Origin: Anaerobacillus alkalilacustris
GTDB lineage: Bacteria > Bacillota > Bacilli > Bacillales > Anaerobacillaceae
Assembly: GCF_001866005.1 (NCBI RefSeq)
Contig: NZ_MLQR01000014.1
Coordinates: 1 to 63,553 of the forward strand
Length of the DNA stretch: 63,553 nucleotides
Direction: 5' to 3'
Below the pieces are notes generated by a model, which did not search any database, had not been told where the DNA came from, and was given only the letters and a program-made list of their open reading frames with translations. The translations under genes were made by a program, and so were the position numbers. This document shows positions 54,286 through 63,553 of this stretch, piece after piece. The stretch's first letter is position 1. Each line of letters opens with the position of its first letter.

Positions 54286-56088
54286 TTATTCGACCGTAAC
54301 ACTTTTTGCAAGATTTCTTGGTTTATCTACATCACAATCTCTATGAAGTGCTGCGTAGTATGCAATTAATTGCATTGGGATCACGGTTACGAGTGGCGTT
54401 AAATACTCGTGTACTTTTGGAACTACAAACTGATCATCTTCCGCATTTAGACCTTCTAAACTAATGATACATGGAGAAGCACCACGAGCAGCTACTTCCT
54501 TCACGTTACCACGAATACTTAAGTTAACGTGCTCTTGTGTTGCCAATGCAAAGACTGGTGTACCTTTCTCGATTAATGCAATTGTCCCATGCTTTAATTC
54601 TCCACCAGCAAATCCTTCAGCCTGAATATATGATATTTCCTTTAATTTCAAGGCACCCTCTAATACAACATAGTAGTCGGATGCACGACCGATAAAGAAG
54701 CAATTACGCGTGACACTTAAATAGTCGCGGGCAATCTTTTCTAAAGCTTCTTTTTGATCACAAAGAGTTTCCATAACCGTTGCCACAATACTCAACTCTT
54801 TAATAGGGTCAAAGTCTAATTCGAACCCTTGTGCTTTAGCTGAATCTACAGCAAGTAAAGATAGAACAGCCATTTGCGCTGTATAAGCCTTTGTAGAAGC
54901 AACAGCAATTTCAGGTCCACCATACGTATGGAGTGTGTAATCTGCCTCACGTGATAACGTTGAACCTGGTACGTTTGTTATTGTTAACGCAGGGTAACCT
55001 AACTTCTTCACAGCTACTAAAACTCCGCGGCTATCTGCAGTTTCACCGCTCTGTGAAATAAAAATAAAGAGTGGGTTTTTAGAAATTAATGGCATATTGT
55101 AAAGAAATTCACTAGCGATATGCGTCTCTACTGGTTTTTTTGCAATGCTTTCAATCAACTGCTTACCAACAAGACCAGCATTATAACTAGTACCAGCTGC
55201 TATTATATAAATTCGATCAGCTGCATTCATCGCATGACGAATTTCTTCATCTAATTTAACCTGACCATTTTCATCTTGATACTTCGAAATAATGTTACGA
55301 ATAACAAGAGGTTGTTCGTCTATTTCTTTTAACATATAGTGAGGATACGTACCTTTTTCAATATCGCTTGCATCTAATTCAGCGATATATGATTCTCTTG
55401 AAATTGTCTCACCTGCTAAATTTTTAATCGTAACGGAATCACGGGTAACAATAACAATTTCTTGATCCATTAATTCTACAAATTGATTGGTTGTTTTAAT
55501 CATTGCCATTGCGTCACTAGCAATGACATTAACACCATCCCCTAAACCAACTAGTAATGGGCTTTTATTCTTTCCAACATAAATCTTATCTGGATCTGTT
55601 TCATCAATTAATGCAATCGCATACGAACCCTTTAATAACAGAAGAGTTTGTCTAAATGCTTTTTCAACCGTATTTCCTTCATCCATAAAGCGCTCTATAA
55701 GCTGAACGACCACTTCAGTATCAGTTTCACTAACGAATGAAACATCTTGCAAATGCTCAGCTTTTATTTCTTCATAATTTTCAATAACCCCATTATGAAC
55801 AAGTGTAAAACGGTGAGAAGTACTTTGATGTGGATGAGCATTAACACGGCTTGGTGGCCCATGAGTCGCCCATCTTGTATGACCGATACCTGCTGTACCG
55901 TACACTTCATTATCAACAATATTTCTCAATGCTGCAATACGACCTTTTTCTTTAAAGAGATGAACACCTTTTTCATTTACAATTGCAATCCCTGCAGAAT
56001 CATAACCTCTATATTCTAACTTTTCTAATCCACTTAGTAATATTTCCTTTGCATCTTCATTACCAATATATCCAACTATTCCGCACAT
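54286..56088 (-). CDS. glmS: Glutamine-fructose-6-phosphate aminotransferase GlmS
   Basis: 600 aa, exactly the B. subtilis length. Cys2 (after Met removal, [12 protein letters not shown]) is the glutaminase nucleophile; two SIS domains follow ([20 protein letters not shown]), and the protein ends [11 protein letters not shown]. It makes glucosamine-6-phosphate, the first step to UDP-GlcNAc. The ATG at 56088 follows GGGAGGAC. The glmS ribozyme in its leader adjusts expression to glucosamine-6-phosphate. Confidence 0.98.
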   Translation of the reverse strand: MCGIVGYIGNEDAKEILLSGLEKLEYRGYDSAGIAIVNEKGVHLFKEKGRIAALRNIVDNEVYGTAGIGHTRWATHGPPSRVNAHPHQSTSHRFTLVHNGVIENYEEIKAEHLQDVSFVSETDTEVVVQLIERFMDEGNTVEKAFRQTLLLLKGSYAIALIDETDPDKIYVGKNKSPLLVGLGDGVNVIASDAMAMIKTTNQFVELMDQEIVIVTRDSVTIKNLAGETISRESYIAELDASDIEKGTYPHYMLKEIDEQPLVIRNIISKYQDENGQVKLDEEIRHAMNAADRIYIIAAGTSYNAGLVGKQLIESIAKKPVETHIASEFLYNMPLISKNPLFIFISQSGETADSRGVLVAVKKLGYPALTITNVPGSTLSREADYTLHTYGGPEIAVASTKAYTAQMAVLSLLAVDSAKAQGFELDFDPIKELSIVATVMETLCDQKEALEKIARDYLSVTRNCFFIGRASDYYVVLEGALKLKEISYIQAEGFAGGELKHGTIALIEKGTPVFALATQEHVNLSIRGNVKEVAARGASPCIISLEGLNAEDDQFVVPKVHEYLTPLVTVIPMQLIAYYAALHRDCDVDKPRNLAKSVTVE

Positions 56089-56199
56089 ATTTATAGTCCT
56101 CCCTCGGTGGGGCAAGAAAGCATGCGTTATCTTAGCTTTATTACTTAGCATATACTTTTCAAAAAAGCATATGCACAATAATAAAACATAATCAAACTA

Positions 56200-56214
56200 G
56201 GGGCTTTTTGCCCC
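56200..56214 (-). other. Hairpin between the glmS ribozyme and glmS
   Basis: GGGGC-AAAAA-GCCCC on the minus strand, without an adjoining U-tract. It may protect or separate the ribozyme from the coding part. Confidence 0.45.
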
Positions 56215-56232
56215 ACTCTTTACATTTTTTAA

Positions 56233-56397
56233 TTGCAGAGCACCAATACTTTAGTTTTTGTTCAAGAAGTCACCTTCTGTTTTTTACCAAAGCTTGCGGT
56301 TGTGGTGTGGCAACCGAGAGGCATCCGCCGATGTTTTCGATAAACCTCTTCCTCGTCAACTATTCGTGTTTCCGTCCATTCGAATAGTTCAGGCGCT
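56233..56397 (-). ncRNA. glmS ribozyme-riboswitch
   Basis: Minus strand shows the core in order: AGCGCCTGAACT at 56397 (self-cleavage between its A and G), GTTGACGAGGAAGAGG, TTTATCGA, CGGCGGATGCCTCTCGGTTG, CCGCAAGC and the 3' GGTGACTTCTTGAAC part. Binding of glucosamine-6-phosphate as cofactor makes the RNA cut itself and lowers glmS message. The 3' border is approximate. Confidence 0.95.
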
Positions 56398-56538
56398 TTT
56401 TAGTATATATGAGCCGATCCACCTTTCTCTTTCAGAATCAAACTAATCATACTAGTTTTTACAGAAAACGTCAATCACTCTTTTGTACCATAATTTACCA
56501 TAACCTCACAAAGAAATTTGTTTGGCTATACTATAAAA

Positions 56539-56573
56539 ATATGCACAGAGCAATTTAATTGTGTCTGTGCATA
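56539..56573 (-). terminator. Terminator after glmM
   Basis: TATGCACAGA / TCTGTGCATA with a 14-base loop; on the minus strand TTTTTATAG follows. It separates the sigW-glmM genes from glmS. Confidence 0.8.
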
Positions 56574-56584
56574 TAACATATATA

Positions 56585-57931
56585 TTATAGTGAACCTAAT
56601 TCTTGCTTAACTACATCAACAATTTCTTGAACATATTGATCACAAAGGTCTTGGGTAGGTGCCTCTGCCATTACGCGAACGAGTGGCTCTGTTCCAGAAG
56701 GCCTTACAAGGATTCTTCCATTACCATTCATTGCTTGTTCTACGCGACGGATTTCTTCATTAATAACAATATTAGACATTAATTCCTGTTTGTTGGCTAC
56801 CTTCACATTAACAAGCTTTTGTGGGTACTTTTTAATTTCTGATGCAAGTTCAGAAAGAGATTTTTGAGTTACTTTCATGATATTAACTAACTGTAACGCT
56901 GACAACATACCATCGCCAGTCGTATTATAATCTAAGAAAATGATATGACCGGATTGCTCACCGCCTAGGTTATAACCACCTTTTCTCATCTCTTCCATCA
57001 CATAACGATCACCTACAGCCGTTTGCTTTGCCGCAATACCTATCGCTTCAACAGCCTTATAAAATCCTAAATTACTCATAACTGTCGAAACGACAGTTTG
57101 ATGCTTTAATCTACCTTTTTCCTTAAAATACTTTGCACAGATATACATGATCTGGTCACCATCTACTATGTTCCCATTTTCGTCTACTGCAATTAAACGG
57201 TCTGCATCTCCATCAAACGCTAACCCTATATCTGCCTTTTTATCCAAAACAAACTGCGCTAATGTCTCTGGATGAGTCGATCCTACACCGTCATTAATAT
57301 TTAAGCCATTAGGATTCGTTCCTAAAGTTGATATATCAGCCTCTAAATCTGCAAAAAGATGCGGCGCAAGAGATGATGCTGCTCCGTGTGCACAATCAAG
57401 AGCAATGTGAATACCTGAAAAGTCCTCATCAACAGTCTGCTTTAAAAACTGTAAATATTTCTGCCCACCTTCAAAGTAATCACTCAGTTGCCCGACATTT
57501 ACTCCAGTTGGTCTTGGTAATTGATCATCTACTTGATCTAATAATTTTTCAATTTCCAGTTCTTGATCGTCTGATAATTTAAAACCATCTGGACCAAAAA
57601 ACTTAATCCCATTATCTTCAACAGGGTTGTGAGAAGCAGAGATCATAACTCCCGCATGGGCACTTAATGCTTTTGTTAAATAAGCAACACCTGGAGTTGA
57701 AATAACGCCAAGACGCATAACCTCTGCTCCTATTGATAACAGGCCTGCTACTAAAGCACCTTCTAGCATGTGCCCCGAAATACGAGTATCTCTACCAATT
57801 AATACTTTAGGTTTCTCTGTATTTTTAGTTAAAACAAAACCACCGTACCTTCCAAGCTTAAATGCTAGTTCTGGAGTTAATTCGGTATTTGCTACCCCTC
57901 GAACTCCATCTGTACCAAAATATTTTCCCAT
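56585..57931 (-). CDS. glmM: Phosphoglucosamine mutase GlmM
   Basis: 448 aa (B. subtilis 448). The phosphoserine is in [20 protein letters not shown], the metal-binding loop is [17 protein letters not shown], and the substrate/phosphate site is [14 protein letters not shown]. It converts glucosamine-6-phosphate to glucosamine-1-phosphate. In relatives GlmM also binds and inhibits CdaA; its gene lies two genes downstream of cdaA. Confidence 0.98.
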   Translation of the reverse strand: MGKYFGTDGVRGVANTELTPELAFKLGRYGGFVLTKNTEKPKVLIGRDTRISGHMLEGALVAGLLSIGAEVMRLGVISTPGVAYLTKALSAHAGVMISASHNPVEDNGIKFFGPDGFKLSDDQELEIEKLLDQVDDQLPRPTGVNVGQLSDYFEGGQKYLQFLKQTVDEDFSGIHIALDCAHGAASSLAPHLFADLEADISTLGTNPNGLNINDGVGSTHPETLAQFVLDKKADIGLAFDGDADRLIAVDENGNIVDGDQIMYICAKYFKEKGRLKHQTVVSTVMSNLGFYKAVEAIGIAAKQTAVGDRYVMEEMRKGGYNLGGEQSGHIIFLDYNTTGDGMLSALQLVNIMKVTQKSLSELASEIKKYPQKLVNVKVANKQELMSNIVINEEIRRVEQAMNGNGRILVRPSGTEPLVRVMAEAPTQDLCDQYVQEIVDVVKQELGSL

Positions 57932-57968
57932 TTTCTAAATCTCTCCTTAGGTTAACACCCTTAATTTT

Positions 57969-59276
57969 CTACGTTTCAGTCAATTCATCATTATTTTCAT
58001 TAAACTCATCAGTTGCATTAGTTTCAATTTCTTCTTCAATACTCAACACTTCGGAAATAATAATTTCTATTTCATCAAACGGTAGATCAAATGAAATATT
58101 TTGAGGTCCACTAACTTGAATTGGTACTAAATGTTCACCAACCGCTAGCTCATTCAGATCAATATAGACTTTTACGTCATCTTTTTGAATTCTATCGATT
58201 GCCGCCGGTGAACCTTTTACAATTAAACTAATGATTTTATGATTTGGATTTGAGAATTCAGCATCCATTCTCTCCGATAGGCCAATCACTTCTACAGGTA
58301 TCTCTTCTATTTCTAGTGTTTCTTCTATATCTACTTCAACAATTATTTTCACAGTAGAAGGTGATACCTTCTCAACCCCTGGTGGTACTGGAAGGTCAAT
58401 TTCCAATACTGTATTTTCAGTAATGGTTGAAAGATTGACTTCCACTCCCTCTAAGTGCGAAATTCCATCTATAACATCTCGCGGTCCAAAGATCGTTACT
58501 TCTTTTGGATCGGTAACAATTGAACGGATACTTAAACCTTCTGGCAGTTCACCAATTCGGGTTATTTTAAGTGGAACATCTTTGTTAGGGCTTGTTACAG
58601 GTATTTTTACATCTACAACCGAAGGACTAACATCGATCGCCAGTTCATTACCTTGCTGATCATAAACTTTAACCGGAATACCCTTTTCCACCGTTTTATT
58701 AACATCTTTTATATCAACAAACCCTTTAACAAATGCTACGTGTTGGATGATACTCTCCGCAGCAGTAATTTCTACATTTACTGGATTAACGATAGGCGTA
58801 CCAACTGTATAACCTTCTGGTATTTCAGCTTTATTAATTAAATCAATCTCAACAGGTAATGATATTGTTCTTTTTTCCTCAATAGTCACCCTTATCGTAT
58901 CTGGTACAATATTAACAGTTAATTCACTTGGAAAATTTCGATATTGAACATTTACATGATGTGTACCTGGTTCTAAATTACGTAAATCAACAAATACATC
59001 ATAGGACGGCCTAGCAATTTGGAAATAAGTCAATACATTTTGTGGTCCTCTTAAATTTACTTGTACATGTTCAACAATTTCTGTGATCGCTAATTCATCT
59101 TCATTATAATAAACATTTAAAGGGACTTCCGGAATTGTATACGAACCGTTTGTTACGACTGGTATTCCACCTGGTTGATTATTTGGATTATCAAAGTTCA
59201 CAACTGCAAACAGTAATAGGGCAATTAAAAAAGAAATCGCCTTAACAAACCATGGGTTGTTGTATAATTTATCCAT
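57969..59276 (-). CDS. cdaR: CdaA regulatory protein CdaR (YbbR)
   Basis: 435 aa. One N-terminal membrane helix (about 12-30), then four YbbR repeats outside the membrane, and an acidic tail. It binds CdaA at the membrane and modulates c-di-AMP synthesis. The start overlaps the cdaA stop by 8 bp; the glmM gene follows 37 bp downstream. Confidence 0.95.
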   Translation of the reverse strand: MDKLYNNPWFVKAISFLIALLLFAVVNFDNPNNQPGGIPVVTNGSYTIPEVPLNVYYNEDELAITEIVEHVQVNLRGPQNVLTYFQIARPSYDVFVDLRNLEPGTHHVNVQYRNFPSELTVNIVPDTIRVTIEEKRTISLPVEIDLINKAEIPEGYTVGTPIVNPVNVEITAAESIIQHVAFVKGFVDIKDVNKTVEKGIPVKVYDQQGNELAIDVSPSVVDVKIPVTSPNKDVPLKITRIGELPEGLSIRSIVTDPKEVTIFGPRDVIDGISHLEGVEVNLSTITENTVLEIDLPVPPGVEKVSPSTVKIIVEVDIEETLEIEEIPVEVIGLSERMDAEFSNPNHKIISLIVKGSPAAIDRIQKDDVKVYIDLNELAVGEHLVPIQVSGPQNISFDLPFDEIEIIISEVLSIEEEIETNATDEFNENNDELTET

Positions 59277-60090
59277 TCTTCTTCCCTCCCCACTGCCAAA
59301 GAGAAGTTGAATTTGTCTTCGTACTTGTAACTAACTCTTGTATTAATAACTCTTTTAATGCTTCTTCATCTAAATTGCGATGTAACTCACCGTTTTTAGT
59401 AACCGAAATATTACCCGTTTCTTCTGAGACAGCTAAGGTTATCGCATCAGTAACTTCACTAATACCTAGGGCAGCTCGGTGTCTTGTCCCTAACTCTTTT
59501 GATATAAAGGGATCTTCCGACAATGGTAAATAACAGCCTGCTGCCATAATTTGATGGCTCTTGATAATCACAGCTCCATCATGTAACGGTGTATTAGGAA
59601 TAAAAATATTAATAAGTAATTCAGATGTTAATTTACCTTTCACAGCTATTCCAGTTTCAATATAATCATTCATTCCAGTTTCTCTCTCAATAGAGATTAA
59701 TGCTCCAATACGACGTTTTCCCATGTAGATTGACGCCTTGACTATTTCTTCTATTGACTTCTCCATTTCCTGATCGTCAATTGAGTTTGATCTCGACAAA
59801 AATTTACCTCGACCTAATTGTTCTAAAGCTCTACGCAATTCAGGTTGAAAAATGATAATAATCGCTAGTAAACCATAAATTACAGCTTGAGACATGATCC
59901 ATCTAAGTGTATGTAATCCTAAACTACCACTTAAAAACCATACAGCTAAAATTACAATAATACCTTTAAATAATTGAACAGCTCTTGTGCCACGGACAAT
60001 CATAATAAGTTTATATATAACAAATGTAACAAGTAGTATATCTACTGCTATTCTTAATACATCAATAAGTTGAATATCACCTAGTATCAT
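59269..60090 (-). CDS. cdaA: Diadenylate cyclase CdaA
   Basis: 273 aa, the same as in B. subtilis. Three N-terminal membrane helices (about 5-85) are followed by the DAC domain with the catalytic DGAVIIK and GTRHRAALG motifs. It makes c-di-AMP, which controls potassium and osmolyte transport. The ATG at 60090 follows GGAGGGGAAG; a longer frame to 60111 includes that site. Confidence 0.97.
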   Translation of the reverse strand: MILGDIQLIDVLRIAVDILLVTFVIYKLIMIVRGTRAVQLFKGIIVILAVWFLSGSLGLHTLRWIMSQAVIYGLLAIIIIFQPELRRALEQLGRGKFLSRSNSIDDQEMEKSIEEIVKASIYMGKRRIGALISIERETGMNDYIETGIAVKGKLTSELLINIFIPNTPLHDGAVIIKSHQIMAAGCYLPLSEDPFISKELGTRHRAALGISEVTDAITLAVSEETGNISVTKNGELHRNLDEEALKELLIQELVTSTKTNSTSLWQWGGKKNG

Positions 60091-60275
60091 TACTTCCCCT
60101 CCATATAACAATTCTTACTTACGAGGTACATAACTTTTTAATTATACCATAACATTATTAGCATAACAGTATGTGACACTTGGTATAACCTGTAAACCTA
60201 AATATTTAAATATCTATTACGATTTCTATATAGATAATATAGAAAAGGTGATACATATCATAATGTACCACCTTT

Positions 60276-60914
60276 TTATTCGTTTACTTTTTTTCCATCA
60301 AATATATTTACTGCATCAGAGAGAAAAGATTTTATATTGTACCAAATCCACTCTAAACCTTCATCAATTTCTTCAATATTTCCAGTTACTTTACCAACTG
60401 ACGCCCTATAATTTTGACCGTTAATAATCGTCACGTTCCCATTCACTTGTCCATCAATTTGTAAGCTGCCATTCCTTACAATAAGATCACCTTCAACAAT
60501 TTCCCCTTCTGGAATGACCACAACATTTCTATCTTTATCAATTATCAGATTTGCTTGACCTGAAACAGACAACTCATCTCCACTGTCTAACCAAAAAGAG
60601 AAAACACTAGTTGACATTAAAATAATAAATACTGAAGCTGCTGCTAGAAATGGGTTTTTTTTCATCCACCGCTTCCAATTGTTTGACCGTTTTGGTTGTG
60701 GTAATTGTTTCATTACAAGATCTGTAAAATTTGGTGGGGCCACAATATGAGAAGAGCTCTGTACAAATGCAATTGATTTTTTTAATTTATTAAAATGATT
60801 ACGACAATGATTACACTCATTCAAATGTTGTTTTAGTTGATTTTTCTCTGTTTCAGTTATTTCTTCATCGAAATACTTATGAATTAAGGAGACTATATCT
60901 TTCCTGCATTCCAT
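60276..60914 (-). CDS. rsiW: Anti-sigma-W factor RsiW
   Basis: 212 aa (B. subtilis 208). The zinc anti-sigma motif uses Cys3, His30, Cys34 and Cys37 (HLNECNHC). A membrane helix (about 85-105) and an extracellular part follow. It holds SigW until cut by regulated proteolysis under envelope stress. AAAGGAGAG upstream of the ATG, 17 bp after sigW. Confidence 0.95.
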   Translation of the reverse strand: MECRKDIVSLIHKYFDEEITETEKNQLKQHLNECNHCRNHFNKLKKSIAFVQSSSHIVAPPNFTDLVMKQLPQPKRSNNWKRWMKKNPFLAAASVFIILMSTSVFSFWLDSGDELSVSGQANLIIDKDRNVVVIPEGEIVEGDLIVRNGSLQIDGQVNGNVTIINGQNYRASVGKVTGNIEEIDEGLEWIWYNIKSFLSDAVNIFDGKKVNE

Positions 60915-60931
60915 TTGTAAATCTCTCCTTT

Positions 60932-61495
60932 TTATACATTACTCAATCTTTTTCTAAGTGCTTCTCTACCCCTATGAATTCTTGTTTTCACAGTAGCAAT
61001 TGGAAGATCTAAAATCTCACTTATTTCTTTCAAAGATAAGTCCTCAATATACTTCAAGATGATAGCAGAACGATATTTTGGGGGTAAGTTAAGTATTTCT
61101 CCTTGTATCCAATCTTGTAACTCATAAGTTATGACTTGATCCTCTGGTAATTCATCTGTTGCAGCTATTTGTGAAGCCAAAGTAAGTCCTTCAGTACCAT
61201 CAACTTCTTGATCTAAGTAGAAGTCTGGTTTCTTCTTTCTTAACCGATCAATAGATAGGTTTGTAACAATTCGAAATAACCAAGTTGAAAATTTCCTATC
61301 CAAATCATAAGTATCAATATTCATATAAGCACGTAAGAAAGCTTCTTGAGCTATGTCTTGTGCCTCGTGAACGTTCCCCACCATTCGATAAGAAATTTGA
61401 TAAACTTTATCTTTATAAAGTTCGACTAATTCAGCAAAAGCTTCCTGATCACCTTTTTTTACATCATTAATAATTCTTTTTACTAATGTCTCCAT
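60932..61495 (-). CDS. sigW: ECF sigma factor SigW
   Basis: 187 aa, the B. subtilis length. Region 2 AQDIAQEAFLRAYMNIDTYD and region 4 LSLKEISEILDLPIATVKTRI. It directs the response to cell-envelope stress and antimicrobial peptides. A perfect SigW-type promoter lies 38 bp upstream. The downstream order rsiW-cdaA-cdaR-glmM-glmS matches B. subtilis. Confidence 0.97.
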   Translation of the reverse strand: METLVKRIINDVKKGDQEAFAELVELYKDKVYQISYRMVGNVHEAQDIAQEAFLRAYMNIDTYDLDRKFSTWLFRIVTNLSIDRLRKKKPDFYLDQEVDGTEGLTLASQIAATDELPEDQVITYELQDWIQGEILNLPPKYRSAIILKYIEDLSLKEISEILDLPIATVKTRIHRGREALRKRLSNV

Positions 61496-61532
61496 TCTCC
61501 TCTATACCTCCGCTCTATGCGGTTACTTTATT

Positions 61533-61558
61533 TACGTATTTCTAATAAATAAGTTTCA
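61533..61558 (-). promoter_or_regulatory. Autoregulatory SigW promoter
   Basis: TGAAAC, 16-bp spacer, CGTA on the minus strand: exact match to the SigW consensus. Confidence 0.93.
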
Positions 61559-61663
61559 AATAATTTTATTTTATCATGAATAAGATGAAATTCTACAATT
61601 TTTAAAATATACGTTTTTCTTTTTTCATTCTGGGTATATAATAGTTAAAAGGGAGGGAATTTT

Positions 61664-61858
61664 ATGAAGAAAGATTTAAAAAATAAAAAAATGCTTGAGG
61701 AAATTGAAATTGCTAGAAAGAAAATGGTCCAATTAGCTTATGAAAACCCCCTAAATTCTAAAGAGGTCGTTGATGCTAGCACAAAATTGGACAAGCTATT
61801 AAATGTTTATAATAACATACATATAAGTAAGAAAACTAAAACCCTAGTCCATAGCTAA
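61664..61858 (+). CDS. Spo0E-like sporulation regulatory phosphatase
   Basis: The 64-aa protein has the Spo0E-family pattern IEIARKKMVQLAYENPLNSK, then a SxxLDKLLNVYN ending, in a two-helix hairpin. Family members remove phosphate from Spo0A-P and delay sporulation. The catalytic-loop SxxxD is seen in ASTKLDKLL. AGGGAGGG upstream of the ATG. It diverges from sigW. Confidence 0.85.
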   Translation: MKKDLKNKKMLEEIEIARKKMVQLAYENPLNSKEVVDASTKLDKLLNVYNNIHISKKTKTLVHS

Positions 61859-61903
61859 AATGCTGATTTGTACTAATAAAGTAAATACACTTAAAATAAA
61901 AAT

Positions 61904-61930
61904 AAACCCTATTTGATATAGGGTTTTTCA
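61904..61930 (+). terminator. Terminator between the Spo0E-like gene and the tRNA cluster
   Basis: AAACCCTAT / ATAGGGTTT followed by TTC and T-rich DNA; on the other strand it could end the tRNA cluster transcript. Confidence 0.8.
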
Positions 61931-61938
61931 TTATGTAT

Positions 61939-62014
61939 TGGTGGAGCCTAGCGGGATCGAACCGCTGACCTCCTGCGTGCAAGGCAGGCGCTCTCCCAGC
62001 TGAGCTAAGGCCCC
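61939..62014 (-). tRNA. tRNA-Ala(TGC)
   Basis: Acceptor GGGGCCT/AGGCTCC (one mismatch or wobble), loop CTTGCAC with anticodon TGC, CCA encoded. Last gene of the right cluster. Confidence 0.96.
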
Positions 62015-62017
62015 AAA

Positions 62018-62091
62018 TGGAGCGGGTGATGAGAATCGAACTCACGACATCAGCTTGGAAGGCTGAGGTTTTACCATTAAACTACACCCGC
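62018..62091 (-). tRNA. tRNA-Gly(TCC)
   Basis: Near-identical to 551-624. Anticodon TCC, CCA encoded. Confidence 0.97.
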
Positions 62092-62163
62092 ATTTTATTG
62101 AATTGTAGCACAATTTAATTATTTACGCAATATACTTTCACCTTGATATGTTTACATTCTTGT

Positions 62164-62238
62164 TGGAGCGGAAGACGAGATTCGAACTCGCGACCCCCAC
62201 CTTGGCAAGGTGGTGTTCTACCACTGAACTACTCCCGC
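62164..62238 (-). tRNA. tRNA-Gly(GCC)
   Basis: Acceptor GCGGGAG, anticodon GCC, CCA encoded. A 72-bp gap separates it from the next tRNA. Confidence 0.96.
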
Positions 62239-62244
62239 AAACAA

Positions 62245-62320
62245 TGGTGAGCCATGAAGGATTCGAACCTTCGACCCTCTGATTAAAAGTCAGATGCTCT
62301 ACCGACTGAGCTAATGGCTC
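62245..62320 (-). tRNA. tRNA-Lys(TTT)
   Basis: Acceptor GAGCCAT/ATGGCTC, anticodon TTT, CCA encoded. Confidence 0.97.
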
Positions 62321-62326
62321 AAAATA

Positions 62327-62401
62327 TGGCTGGGCTATCTGGATTCGAACCAGAGAATGACGGAGTCAAAGTCCGTTGCCTTACCGCTTGGCTATAGCCC
62401 A
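62327..62401 (-). tRNA. tRNA-Gln(TTG)
   Basis: Acceptor TGGGCTA/TAGCCCA, anticodon TTG, CCA encoded. Confidence 0.97.
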
Positions 62402-62409
62402 ATAATAAA

Positions 62410-62493
62410 TGGTGGAGGGGGACGGATTCGAACCGCCGAACCCTAAGGAGCGGATTTACAGTCCGCCGCGTTTAGCCACTTCGCTACCCCTCC
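62410..62493 (-). tRNA. tRNA-Tyr(GTA)
   Basis: Class II tRNA with long variable arm, anticodon GTA, CCA encoded. Confidence 0.96.
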
Positions 62494-62513
62494 GAATTAG
62501 AATTAATTAAGAG

Positions 62514-62586
<73 letters not shown>

Positions 62587-62628
62587 ATAATAGGTATTTT
62601 TTTTGTCAACTTTGTTACACAAAAAAAC

Positions 62629-62704
62629 TGGTGGAGGATGACGGGATCGAACCGCCGACCCCCTGCTTGTAAGGCAGGTGCTCTCCCAGCTGAGCTAATC
62701 CTCC
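62629..62704 (-). tRNA. tRNA-Val(TAC)
   Basis: Same as 1166-1241. Anticodon TAC, CCA encoded. Confidence 0.97.
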
Positions 62705-62745
62705 GATTAGTAGTTTATCGAACTACAATCTAATAAAATTTGAAT

Positions 62746-62820
62746 TGGTGACCCGTACGGGATTCGAACCCGTGTTACCGCCGTGAAAGGGCGGTGTCTT
62801 AACCGCTTGACCAACGGGCC
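62746..62820 (-). tRNA. tRNA-Glu(TTC)
   Basis: Same as 1272-1346. Anticodon TTC, CCA encoded. Confidence 0.97.
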
Positions 62821-62833
62821 ATTAAAGTAAAAA

Positions 62834-62909
<76 letters not shown>

Positions 62910-62910
62910 A

Positions 62911-62985
62911 TGGCTCCACAGGTAGGACTCGAACCTACGACCGATCGGTTAACAGCCGATTGCTCTACCACTGAGCTACTGTGGA
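62911..62985 (-). tRNA. tRNA-Asn(GTT)
   Basis: Same as 1452-1526. Anticodon GTT, CCA encoded. First tRNA after the 5S gene. Confidence 0.97.
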
Positions 62986-63079
62986 ATGTTAATTAAATCC
63001 AATATCAGAATAAGTAGAAAAACATTTGCTATAATGAAACTATTATATAATCCATTAAAACATTTTAGTGTTTTAATTA

Positions 63080-63195
63080 GTTTGGCAACGTCCTACTCTC
63101 ACAAGGGGAAGCCCCTAACTACCATCGGCGCAAAAGAGCTTAACGATCGTGTTCGGCATGGGAACGAGTGTGACCTCTTCGCTATCGCCACCAAA
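63080..63195 (-). rRNA. rrf: 5S rRNA
   Basis: Minus strand starts TTTGGTGGCGATAGCGAAGA and contains TCCCATGCCGAACACG and AGTAGGACGTTGCCAA, as in Bacillus 5S. Ends are approximate. Confidence 0.97.
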
Positions 63196-63341
63196 CTCAT
63201 TAAAACACAAAGACAATAATTATTTTATATCACTACGACTCAAAAGTCAACACTTTTTTTACGCTAGTGAATAATCATTCTCTGAAAACTAGATAACATA
63301 CATATAAGTTTCTTGAGTGTGAATTCAATTCTTATTTTAGG

Positions 63342-63553
63342 ATAAGTCCTCGACCGATTAGTATCTCTCAGCTCCACACGTCACCGTGCTTCCACCCGAG
63401 ACCTATCAACCTCATCATCTCTAAGGGGTCTTACTGGATTAACTCCAAGGGAAATCTCATCTTGAGGGGGGCTTCATGCTTAGATGCTTTCAGCACTTAT
63501 CCCTTCCATACGTAGCTACCCAGCTATGCTCCTGGCGGAACAACTGGTACACC
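63342..63553 (-). rRNA. rrl: 23S rRNA, 3' end (cut by window edge)
   Basis: Minus strand reads GGTGTACCAGTTGTTCCGCC at the window edge and ends near TAATCGGTCGAGGACTTA, the typical 23S 3' end. The larger part lies beyond the window. Confidence 0.97.

Noticed and set aside
56258..56446. 62-aa plus-strand frame
   Set aside because: It is antisense to the glmS ribozyme, whose conserved core explains the sequence.
61836..62045. 69-aa minus-strand frame
   Set aside because: It lies over tRNA-Ala and tRNA-Gly.
62986..63219. 77-aa plus-strand frame
   Set aside because: It is antisense to 5S rRNA.

Overview
The window is about 63.5 kb of low-GC Gram-positive DNA from a spore-forming member of the Bacillaceae. 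Evidence for this is the Bacillus-type rRNA/tRNA clusters, AGGAGG ribosome sites, the sprT-cmpA-tex-sigB-ndoA-alr-lpp-acpS-rhomboid block in Bacillus subtilis order (inverted here), the sigW-rsiW-cdaA-cdaR-glmM-glmS block, and spore-related genes (cmpA, a Spo0E-like gene, a YdcC-like lipoprotein). Both ends lie in rRNA operons on the minus strand: the 5' part of a 16S gene at the left, and a 23S 3' end plus 5S at the right. Each is joined to an eleven-gene tRNA cluster. The species cannot be named from the sequence alone.

Layout: (1) 1-1660, 16S start, tandem rrn promoters, 11 tRNAs. (2) 1.6-14.9 kb, sprT, the small gene cmpA (46 codons), tex, a short sigB operon (rsbU-rsbV-rsbW-sigB, without rsbR/S/T and without rsbX), the NdoAI/NdoA toxin-antitoxin pair, alanine racemase, lipoprotein, NAD(P)HX repair, acpS and a rhomboid. 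(3) 14.9-20.6 kb, a Fe(III)-type ABC importer with Fur boxes and an MFS transporter. (4) 20.7-25.7 kb, mgtE, a short YitT-like protein, a chemoreceptor, a membrane hydrolase. (5) 26-32.7 kb, sigX-rsiX, a non-coding region with a tandem hairpin array, and a GbsR-type regulator divergent from the glycine-betaine importer opuAA-AB-AC. (6) 32.7-40.4 kb, a GerMN lipoprotein, flavin reductase, a ModBC-type transporter without a binding protein, a methyltransferase, a second chemoreceptor, an aldo/keto reductase; several dispersed repeats lie here. (7) 40.5-52.7 kb, a sucrose/fructan locus: fructokinase, GH32 hydrolase, ABC importer, YesL-like protein, and a histidine kinase - response regulator - binding protein triad. 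(8) 53-54.2 kb, a HAD-hydrolase remnant and an unknown gene. (9) 54.3-61.9 kb, glmS with its ribozyme, glmM, cdaR, cdaA, rsiW, sigW and a Spo0E-like gene. (10) 61.9-63.5 kb, 11 tRNAs, 5S, 23S end.

Main themes: three alternative sigma factor systems (SigB, SigX, SigW), each with a readable autoregulatory promoter; envelope and osmotic stress (opuA, cdaA, glmMS, acpS, mgtE); and sugar import probably controlled by a YesMN-type sensor. The parts least explained by known genes are non-coding: a three-copy ~120-bp element whose hairpin is conserved while its sequence changes, a ~52-bp tandem hairpin array inside a 705-bp inverted-repeat-bounded region, a 59-bp promoter module shared by two sugar operons, and a double hairpin with complementary loops upstream of alr.
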